64,000 nucleotides of DNA from contig CM059564.1 in NCBI GenBank assembly GCA_030386875.1, forward strand, positions 64,523,936-64,587,935, read 5' to 3'. Below, piece after piece: positions 1 through 11,200 of the stretch. Position 1 is the first letter of the stretch, and each line of letters begins with the position of its first letter. The translations under genes and the position numbers were made by a program. Under the pieces are notes generated by a model that was not told the DNA's origin, made no database searches, and was given only the letters and a program-made list of their open reading frames with translations. The stretch comes from Morinoia aosen. Lineage: Eukaryota > Arthropoda > Malacostraca > Amphipoda > Talitridae.

Positions 1-2067
1 TGAGAATGTTTTCAATAGGGTCAGGTAAGACTTGGAACTCCTAATAGGGAGACTCAAATGAGTTCACGTCTTTGTAGATGGAAAAGAGAATAGATCTCAC
101 GAATCAGAGGTACAGTTCAGCAGTGCTATGAGGCTTGGATTATCTCTTTTCTCGGCGGAAGCTGTCTGCTCAGGCATGCCTACAATCATCAGATAGGATG
201 AAGGGCCTTGAGAAACATTCTGCCTTGTGTTCAGAGAATTCCATTTCCACACGTCACTCATAAAGATCTTAATCTGGACCAGAATTACAGCAAATGCATA
301 GCAATATCCCTTGTCAGAACGAGCACAGTTCTATTACAGATTTTAAGTTGGAAATAAACTTCATGCTTTTAGAACTCATTTCGCGCTACGTTTACTCGCC
401 ATTGTTTTGAGGCAAAAATTTTCTTTACAAAACTTGGAACGATAATCCGATAATGTGGTATTTTTAACAAACTGTCCTCAAAATAATAGTGAAATTTGTT
501 TTTATGGGCCAAATTTTAATGCAGTGTTCATTTTGGACTGTATGCCACACATGAAAAAAATTTGTCTGGGCAATTTCTAAAACACATTTTCATGTGTGAG
601 CTCTAGTATTCAGAGTCAGATTGAACAGTCTTTGCATCTCATCTTGAAGCAGCAAATGAAATAGGTACCTAACATTAGAGGCTTTGAAAATTTTTGGTGA
701 GCTTTTATTTTCTGTCTGATTCCAAGTGATTGATCGTATTTAAGAAGGCGTCGTTGCGTGACTTGAAGGAACAGGTGTGAGCATGTGGAAGGAGGCCCAG
801 CTTGGGTTGTTAAGAGACATTTAAGAACAGGTGTAAGGTTGGGAGCGGGGGCTGTGAAGTTTCTCGCGTATGAAGGAAAAACGCTGGGCAAAACGAAAAA
901 ATAGAAAGGATGAACAAATGCGCTTGAAACTTATCTATAGGAACAGCTGCCTTGTTTGCGGTTTAAAGAAACAAAAACATTCTTAAAGAGAGGCGAGAAA
1001 GCCTGACAAGTCATAATAAAAAGTTTTTGTTCAAGTTCTTGCGGGGGAAGTTGCGGCGGAAGTGTATTGTATTACGAGACTATTTGCGAAGGTATTCACG
1101 AAAGTAAAAATATGTATGGTAGTGCTTGCGGAAGTCTTTTGGAAGTCTCTTCCCTGACAAGTTTGACTGGATATTTGAAATATTATAAGGCAACATCACT
1201 GTGCAAATAATTTTCAAGGAACTAGAGAGCAGACCGATCATAACACCAGCACGTTTTTTTTCCGAGTCGCTAGATTGCATTTTGGAAATATTAAAAATTA
1301 TCTAACGCACAAACCACTGCTCTTTTTCAATACACGTTCGATCATGGTTGCAAAACATACCATTTGAATTTTTCAATAACTCCTTGCTAAGCATATCAAT
1401 GAGTTGCCTCATAAATTTAGCCATAATAAATTATTGCAAAGCAGTGAAGATGTTCTGTAATTTCACTGCATTTTCAAGAAAACTGCTATTAGTTTTATGA
1501 TTTCACTTCGGTGCACATAATCATTGTATTAACAGCTACAAATTCTGATCCAAGTCAAAAGTTGCAATCAAAAATGTTCTCTCAAACTCAGTATTAAGCA
1601 TCTACAAACCCTAAAATAACTCATAATAACATTCAGGGTTATTTATAAATTCGTTCTTATCACGAAACCTTTCTAAGTGAATAAATTCGTTCTAAATGCG
1701 CGTTTCCTTCCATAGTGCACAATAAAAAGTACAAAAAGAGTTTAAAAAACAGATTTTCGTCATCGCTGAACACTTGAACAAAGAAAACGGTTGCTGAGAA
1801 TAGCAAGAATAGAAGCGGGAGAGTACGAAATTGTGCGTACTGTTCATTTATTTCCGATTCTAAAATTTTTTTCGATGAAAAAAATTGGGTGTTTTACTGC
1901 TATTGAAATTGGTCACTTATTATTAGCATCGCAAGCGCCAGCCTCTTCACGTGTCAAAAATCCACACTGTACTTTAACATGTATCATGACGCACTCGCCT
2001 ATAAATACATAACTTGCTTGTGAATTCCCATAATATCCGACTGCCGGGAAGGGAGAACTTTATGCAG
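1..2067. other. AT-rich sequence, probably an upstream SANBR intron
   Basis: I found no GC-rich island and no reading frame resembling the BTB-to-Cys linker of SANBR. If the gene identification is right, this is most likely intron, and the SANT and BTB exons lie to the left of the window. Confidence 0.4.
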
Positions 2068-2234
2068 AGCGTATCGGCGAGTACGGAAGCGAGTGACAGA
2101 AGCGACACGTGTCCGGTGAGCAGGTGCCAGGACTGCGGAGCGCTGGTCACGCGCCAGGTCGAGCGGCTGGTGGAGTGCGCGCCTCACAACACGCACGTGA
2201 CGGCTGCCGGCGCCGTCTTCTACGCGCATGTCAG
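2068..2234 (+). CDS. SANBR: SANBR exon a: first Cys pair after the BTB domain
   Basis: The exon follows TATGCAG (acceptor AG at 2066-2067) and ends GTC-AG before GTCTCG, so the last codon is split 2+1. It encodes a Ser-rich lead (SVSASTEASDRSD), then C-x5-C-x2-C, RQVERLVEC and AVFYAHVR. The vertebrate protein has the same spacing of a CxxC pair, an ERRIPC-like turn and an IVYIHIR-like strand. The Cys residues could bind zinc together with those in exon c, but that is inferred. The polypyrimidine tract before the acceptor is weak and the frame stays open upstream, so the left edge is the least certain boundary of this exon. Confidence 0.75.
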
Positions 2235-5200
2235 GTCTCGTGCACGGGGCTTGTCTCTGTTGGGGCGCAATTCTCAGATATGAGAGTTTCTTAAAGCTTA
2301 GGATCTTGTAACTATGCGGGGTTGCCAGTTGCTGAGAGTTTCTTGTAACCTCTTAAGGGTTACAAGATGCTGAGTGGTCTTCATGGTCTTATTCTATTTG
2401 AAAATTGCGTACTTTGAGAATCTTGGTATTTGGGCTAGGAAACTACGGAATTTTGGCCAGAAAATTGTTATCCTAGCAATCTTAGTGAAGCAGTATGACA
2501 ACCCACTATGTATCAAGAACTGCCGATTTTGTGTTGTTTAAATCAAAACAATTTATATACTCCTGTTCAACTGCGCCACTTCCATTGGTGTTGGTTACGT
2601 CCACCTCTCTCTCAATTTGGTTTGACTGCAGCCAGGAGTAAACGCATGTGAGGGCAAAGTCAAAGTTGGTCAAAATTTCGAACTCCCTGAATAAGTTTAA
2701 CTAGATTAATTGCTTGATAAAGTATCTCGGTAAACAAACAAAATGACAAATTGCCATCTTGGGAATATATTTATTTTTCTACAGTTGGATTTACAGTAGT
2801 AAAATTCAGAAAATGTTAGCAACAGTAGTAATATTTTATTAGAATAAGAAGAGAGATTACTTTTATACGAATTAATTTTGAGCATCCTGGAGTTCAATCA
2901 AGTTTTGAGTGACGCTTTGATCTGTGCTTGAACCTCTGCAAGTCAAATAGATGTACTGAACAACATCAGATTATCAACTGTGATCAGCAATATCTAGTTG
3001 AAGGTCAAATGGTCGTAATCAACAACATCAAAACCAGATTTTTCGATATCACATGCAGTAGCTTTGCAGCTAGCAGCGTACGTTCTTTTAAGTGAACTTA
3101 GTTTTGCTTCATTGTATATCAATTTTTTAGGACAAATTCATGCCTTGCTAGCCATTCATGTATAACTATTATTAAATATTAGATCAACATTAATATAACT
3201 CATTGCATAACTAAGTCTATACAAGTGTTCAGAAGAACTTGCACTGCAAGCTCTATTGCTACGGCGGCGTAAATTGTTTGTGTATCTGGGGTCTGGTTGG
3301 TTAACTGTTTTCAACATCTCCAGGACTGATGGCTCTATTCTACACACCAGGTCTGTTAGGTACAGTCAATACGTCCCACGGAAAACTGCAGCAATGATCG
3401 CCTTATGGGGAACAGTTTGGGAACTACACAAAAAGACAGGAGGTCATAAATACCAATGGGGTTATGAATCCACTTAACTGTGAACGAAACGTCTTCCTCA
3501 TACCGGTGATGCTATTCTATACCTGTCTTCATAGCGCAATTGTTAATATTGGTTCGTTCTCTTTCCCGAACTCAGTTTGTGAATGAAGCATCAAGTTGTG
3601 TAGAAGCAATTTTGTGACATTTTTAGCCTTTACGAAAATACTTAACGTAACTCAAATGTAGGTAGGATTGAAGCAGACAAAGTTGTTAAGCTGTAACAAA
3701 GTTACAGCTGTGGATAAATACAGGAAGTATTAAAAAGGAGAACTTTAAGAGTACAGTTGCAGTGTGCGTCGTCACACTGAGATATCAGAGATACATAAAT
3801 TGAAATAAATTGAATATTAAATTGATCATCATCAATTTTAATTGATACTTCTTCTATCTGATATCATTTTGGTTCGTTAATTGAACAAAAGATAATGAAG
3901 TGATTCTCTTCTTCTGTAGTTGCTCCATTTATGAACAGGTAATGTGACGCACGAAGACTTAGAAAACCAACCTTGAAATGAATCGATCACAGTTCAGCTA
4001 ACAACGTTAAATGCTCGTACGTATACAAGCAAGGAAAAACAAGCTTTCTGCTATCTCCGTTGATAACCTCTGGTTCAGTATGCAAGAGTACCAAGTGTCG
4101 TACACAAAGAAGTTTCCCTAACTGTTCTGAATGTCATTGCCGACATTACCATTCGAATGTCACAGCTAATTACTACACGGGAAACACGTTAATAACATCC
4201 AAATAATATGTGGCAAATAGAAGCGTCTGAGTGGTCGTACTGAATTAATGGCAGCGTAAATAATAACGGAAGTGACGCTAGCATCTCATTAGCGTTTTTA
4301 TACACAACAAAGACTGCGGACGTCTTGTCGAAGGAAAGAATTTCGACCGTGAGGAGCAAATATTCAAACACTTACGAAATGGGTGGAGAAAATATTAAAA
4401 AGAGACATAGCCCGTGTACAGCAGTCAGGTGAACGGAAATTTAAACAGGAAAATGAGATTTATCTTTTTTTGCACTTTGTTTTCTGCAGAGCTCTTCGTT
4501 GACTGTATTTGCTGTTTTTACACTTGATGCAATGTACGCTCTGATGCCTTAATCACTGCCGGAAATATCATTTTCTGGAAAATGTTTTCGGAATTTGCTC
4601 TGGAAGGAAGTAGAGACACGATTCTATGCTTAGATGTTATTGGCAGCTGTAAAATAAAGGAGATTTATGTACTACTGTAAATTAAAGGCGTTATGTACGT
4701 CTCTGCGATATTAAACCTTTTTTTTATTAATATTTTGTATTATCTTAGGTGAGGCTTATTCTCACGTATATTTGAAATATTTTTACTATACTGTTCACCA
4801 GAGTCCACAAACAGAATTAAAAAAATAATAAAAACCAAAATAAAATGAGTTTATTTCAAAACGATAGCATGTAATTTCAATTGAATAACTAATACACATC
4901 GTAGCAAACTTCCTGGTATCCTCTAGTACAGAATGCAAGTAAATATCACGCAATTTTAGAAATTGGTTATTACTAGTGACGCAAACGAAACTCAGAATCA
5001 ATATCACAGCTGCGCCACACACTAATGCACGAGTCCCACCAGTGGCGTGACTCACTAACACCAGATTTCAAGCTGTCATCGAAAGAGATTCAGCTTCAGT
5101 GTTTTGTGAGCTAATGACCATCAAAATATTACTCATGCTGCAACTTGAAAAGTGGTGTAAATTACACCTGGTTTAAATTTTGCACCATTGTTAACAATTC

Positions 5201-8200
5201 TGACTTCAAATAGCGTATTTGAAACCACTTCGAGAACTTCAGAGCTATAAGTATGAGGTGCAAACTCAAGGCTTAGAGCGACTTGTGAAGGAACAAGCTT
5301 GTGAAGGAACAAGCTTGTGAAGGAACAACCGAGTGCCCTATTAGGACAAGACTACGCTTGTTAGCAATGTCATGCAAGCACATTTCGATAAACAAGTCAA
5401 TTGGAAAATTGGAATAGTCTATTCACTTCGATTACACTTTTGTAGGTGGATAGCAGAGTAGATATAGCAGAGTAGCAAAATAAAGGCTTCATGCAGCGCC
5501 TGTTTTGTGCCGCTGTTCATGAGTGGACTAACATACGTACTCTGATAGGTGCAACAACAAAATTCAGGTTTCCTTTCAATAAAGTAGGTAATATCGTGAG
5601 GGTTCACTGAGTGGGAATTGCTGTAATACTAATACAACATAAACAAAAAAGTCCCATCGTGTTATAATTAATAATTTTGTTTTTTTTTTAACCCAAGCTA
5701 CGCATAAATTCAACCTCGTTCATGCTGTAGAAATCTTAGATAAGATACTACATCCAGTTCTTCCTGGTGCCATTCGAATGTATAAATTATAATTTTAATT
5801 ATGCAGTACTGAAGTTTCATTTTACCCTAGGAAGTAAAACAACCCAAACAAAATTACGTCTAATTTTACAGTAAATCTTCAATTCTTGCAGAGACCTGAG
5901 CTGGAACCTAACGGATCACGTGAAAGAAATGAAAGCTGCCCTGAAGACCTGGCGTCTGGTGTACTGGAGACTCTGGGGGCAGGTCTGCTCTGATATGTTG
6001 CTCGTCACATCTACGAACTTTAGCATTACTGGGGTTTTAATTATATAATATTGTGACATCCTTTAATATATTGGAATTCCAGATATTTGAATGGTTCATT
6101 TAGTGAGTGTTTGAATTTAGCTGTAAGGAGTTTTAGAAAAAGTCGATTTTTATTACCGTCAAGAATTACAATTGATCTGATGAAAATCCTAGCATTTTGA
6201 ATGGTCCATTTAATGTATTTAGTTGTCTTTGCATTTAGCCACGAATAGCCTTGCGCGAATTTAATTTTCTAGGAAGACACGTTTGAAGCCTTCTACCTGG
6301 TTGCTTATAAGTATTTTATCGATAAGGAAAATAACTATTAATGCAAAACACACACACGCGCAAAACTTGAACTGAAGAGAATTTCAACTTAGTCGCTGAG
6401 CATTAGATCACTCCATGTACACTTCCTGCCGTGCTCGTCATGCAGCGCTGTGTTGCCAGGTACACTTCCTACCGTGCTCGTCATGCAGCGCCGTGTTCCC
6501 CGCCACGGAGCTGCGGCGCTGCAGGAAGCACAAGATGGACCCGCAGTTCAGCGACGCTGCCGACCTGACCGCGCTCTCCGCTAGGGGGGGCGACCACTTC
6601 CCCTGCTGCGGCGCTCGTGCCCTCAGGTTCTCCCCTCTGCCCCTCAGAAATGTGAGGCGCTTCTGTGGTAGCGTGCTGGTCATTCGTGCCGTTTGTAATG
6701 CCTGTGGGATGTAAGGGCGGGGAGGGAATTGTGCTAAGTAGCTAAATAAGATGGAGTGCAAACTTAGGAAATATGTTTTGCGAGCAGGAAAAATTCGTTA
6801 ACTTTTATCATAATTAATGAATTTAATGACTGTTAAACGCGCGTAGAATTATAATTAAAATTTAATTATTGGTAATTAAATTAGAATTTAAACAAATTTA
6901 AATTTAATTAGAATTGACACTTATTATTTCCAGAATAATTACAGATGCTAACTTTTTCTTCGCATGCGGGTTTTCAAATTTGAATGTATTCTTGTTTCAT
7001 ATCGGTATGGCTTCTTTAATTTGTAGAAATGGTAGTTCAGAATGCGAATGAGACAGTAACAAAACACATTTAATAATAGCATAACTTTAAAAACGAATGA
7101 GACAGCAAATTTGAATGTTAATGTATTGCAATAGAGGTGGATTTGGAAATAGTAGTGAACTAAAGTGAATCATTTGGAGCACAACTTGGCCTTAAATTCA
7201 TGCTACAGAATTACGACAACCATCTGTCTAATTAAATGAAAAGAGTTAGTCAAGTCCCACAGAAACATATTTTTTGGGTCTTGTGCTTTTTTGGAACATA
7301 TAGTTTCGTACTTTTCATAATTTCTTAAATTTTATTTTTCACTATTTTCAGGGCCTTTTTAAAGCCCAGTGTATTATAAATTATTCATCTCTTTGATTGG
7401 AATATGTCACATATCAACACTCTTCGAACATTCGTTACGCCATGTGTGAGCTTGATTGTAATATTGGAGCTCTCACACACACATATGATTAATGCACTGG
7501 ATACGCAACGTGTGAACTTGATTGGAACGCTGCGCATTTCATGTATGCACATGGTAGAAAAAACTTTAAATATGAACTTGTCTAGAATATTGTACACGTG
7601 CCCGCATGAGCATGGTTCTCACAACATGCCGTGGTCACAGGGCTGCCAGGTGTGCGAGCACACAGTGCAGCTGTCCCGCCGCCCGGAGGAGGTGTGGGGC
7701 GCCCTGCACAACATCTACGACGACCTCCTCACCTACCAGGTCCTCATCTGCCTCCCCGCCTCCCCTCCGACCACCAGGCCACAGGTGACGTGGCTGCTCG
7801 CCTTTCGTTTTTGTGCCTCCTGCCAGGGATTGCATTTTTGGATGAAGTATGATTTTAGGCACAAGAAACCAACGTTGTCGTTTTGATAAATTATTCTGAA
7901 CAAAATGGGGATAATGGTTCAGGTAAGTCAAATTTAACACGTCCACTACGGTAGCTATATTTGCAATCTTATCTTGCCGACTGTTGCAATTGTCCATCAC
8001 TGCATCAATTTGGCTCGCGCCACAGTCACGGCAGTAGGTGACTAGCTCGGTGTAACTCTAAGCAACATGTAGATACAATAAAATGCGTGGGACAAATATG
8101 GTACAAATCGTCACCCACATAACAATTTGTTGGTGACACACGTATTGGGCCAAATATGTACCACACCTCCGTGGTGCATAAGTAACCCAAACGTGCGTGC

Positions 8201-11200
8201 TGCTGTGAGATATGACTTCGTCACGTGTTGGTACAACTTAGGTACACGCATCTTTGATACGTGCGCGCTTATATTCCAGATGTATACTTAGTATTTTATT
8301 TTAGCATTGATATTACGATTCAAATTTACATTATACCTGGCTTGATTGCATCATAAATTAATTATAAATACAGTTATTTTCATTTTTCAGCAATGGACGC
8401 AGCAATCTTTTATGGAAATAAAAATAGTGTATAGTAGTTGGAAATAATTCTTATTGCGGCGAATACTTTCCTGATGAATACAGCACATATTCAGACGAAT
8501 TATCGATAGGAGAAGCAAAGAACTTGTCGGTCAATGAAAGTTTTCAAAATTAAATGAACTATGAAGACACATGAGCTACACATCCTAGGAAGTCTGAATC
8601 TGCATCTTCGCAATTTTATCTATTCACTGGCAAAAAAAATGTGCGTAGAGCCAAAAATAGTCGGAAAGTTGGAAAAATTTGCCAATTGATAAATAGAACT
8701 TATTCCTATCCGATGATGTGATTTTCGACTTATACTTAGCATAAAGTTTTCCTTTGACAGGATGTTTTTTGGGTACAAACAACGGCTGTTTTTATTGTGA
8801 TTTTTGACCCTTACTTAGTATTAAAAGTTTCTCCAGGAACTGAGCGTAGTTTCTTTTATTACAAATGGATATGTTTTCATTGTGATTCTAGTCATATACC
8901 AAATCCTTTTTTCGATAAGGGAACTAATTATAACTATTTTTACATTATTTCAGCCTTTCCAAGTGCAAACGTGAAGATAATTAGATTAGGTTAATAATAT
9001 TCGAAGGTGTAACGTTGATTTCTAGAAGTTATGGAAAAATGAGTAGTGGTACACATATGTACCAACACGTATATCAGCAATGCCCCTGTTGGTACATATG
9101 TGCAACAACACGTCCGTAGTGAACGTGCTAGCCTTTTATGTCCGGCATAAATTTCCAGCTATGTTTCTGTGAATTTCTTATTTTTTTGCGCAAATTCAGT
9201 CGAGTGGATAGACAAGAACGCGAATGTCTCCTCATTATTCGTTTTAAATTAAACCTTGTGATTGACCTGTTATGTACATTCGCCATTCACAAATATTTAA
9301 CCGATGTTAGAAATAAAAATTTCGGTAATATGAAACAAACAAATTCAAAATATCTCAATTTGAATAGGAGATGAAGAAATTAAACTAGCATAGAATATTT
9401 TTGTGAAACACTCGGTATGTGCACCAATTTAATGAAATGATTTACGCCTCACGCAATTGAAGATATTTGATGAGGAGATAAAAAATTTACCGGGGAGAAA
9501 TTGATGAGGAGATAGATGTTCAACAAGTTTTGACAGCTCGGTTGCAGTAGCATTTTAGGCCTGATCGTGTACCCGAACAGGGTGCCGTGTGGAGAGGCGT
9601 GCCTCTGGTGCCTGCGAGGGCGGACCGATCCTTCCTCGACCGGTCTTGCTTCCTCAGCAGGCAAGGTCTGCCGGCACTGAAACTTGAAATTTGCAATGCA
9701 TGTAGACAGCTGTCCACATAATGGTCAGTTTAATGGACAGTTTATTAGGCAGCTGTCTGCATATTGGACTGCATAATTATTTATGTAGTTCAAGCTCTGC
9801 TTTCATTACAGTTTTATACAAATTTAGTTTTTGCTACAGGGCAATCACAAAAACTTAGAATTATTATTTCCGTCATATGTGTCCATTTATGTTATTAATC
9901 ATTACTTGCCCCCATAAATTTCATTAATCGCGCAATTTTACATGACCCTTTTTTCTAAATATACTTATTTAGAGTTGAAGTCCATAGAAAGGAAAGCATT
10001 CCTTCCCTTCTACAACCAAATATTTTTTTTTGCCTTATTACTTGGAAGGTCTTTCGGGCCCTACTTCTTTCTGTCATTTCCATTCCTAAATACAACAAGT
10101 GATGGCAAATTTATCTTTGGCATGAATCATTCAAAAGCGACTCGAAGTAAAAAAAAATGGGGGTATCAAGAGATAGATTTGCGTTTCAGCGATTTATTTA
10201 AATACAGTTCAAATTTTTGAATTATAGCCTTAACGTGAATTGCAAAAATGAAATGAATTTTTTTGTAGGTGTGAATGCAGCGACTGCAGTAGTGAACAAA
10301 TCGCTTTCTTGATTTGTTGGGACGAGGAAACCTTTCTTTGATTTAACATATAAATTTAACCTGAAAGGCCAAAATGACATATTTGTTGAGTCTAGGAAAT
10401 GCATAATTTTTTGTTTTGACTATCCAAGCTGATTCTGGTATGGAAATACCTCTCCATTTCCCCATCAGTTCCCTCAGGAGTGTCTTCCGACAAAGGCGAA
10501 TTTGCGTTGGTGTCGCCCAGGAACCCAGCGTCGGTGGCGCCAGGAGTGAAGCAAATTTCCAAATCTTCTGCTTCACTTGCCGCCGACAATCAAGTCGCAG
10601 GCGCTGACTCAGGAACGCCAAAACGTTCGGCTGAGTGTCCCAAAAACGACACAATCCGAGAAGAATTGGCCGGAGATTCAGACGAGAACGAAGGCGGCCC
10701 CACAAAGCTCCTGCCGCCCAAGATGAAGGCCGCCCTGCAGCGGAAGGCAGCCAGGGCTAAGAGGGCTCTCAACTTCCAGTGAGTTTTAACACGAGCGATT
10801 TTAGCGCACAAAGAATTTAATGATTCAAAACTAAAAATTATTTAACAAAACACTTGTTCAGTAAGACTTAATTAACACACATGGTCATAATTGGCCGATT
10901 TGTCATGTTGTCTTGAAGATCCTCGACGTTTTTAATTTGTGTAAGAAGTATAAATTTACCTTGTCAAAAAACATTCATGTGTTCTTATTTGTAGTTCCTG
11001 CATGATGTGATTCTCATTCATGCTCGGTATGATAAGTATTTCTTTGTGATTATAATACTAATTCAATTTGGGTCATCTTGTGAGTGGGTGAAACAACTTT
11101 TCCTTGGATTTTCCTACGGTCACAATCCTGATGCTGCAGGTTTTAGTAACCCAAGTAATCCGACAACATCTTTTCATCACTGACAACATGCCAAGTTTTG

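Noticed and set aside
6438..6761. Minus-strand 107-codon frame over exon c
   Set aside because: Shadow of the GC-rich SANBR exon on the other strand; the + strand motifs and splice phases explain the sequence.
7635..8000. Minus-strand 121-codon frame over exon d
   Set aside because: Antisense of the same GC-rich exon, extending into intron, with no family resemblance.
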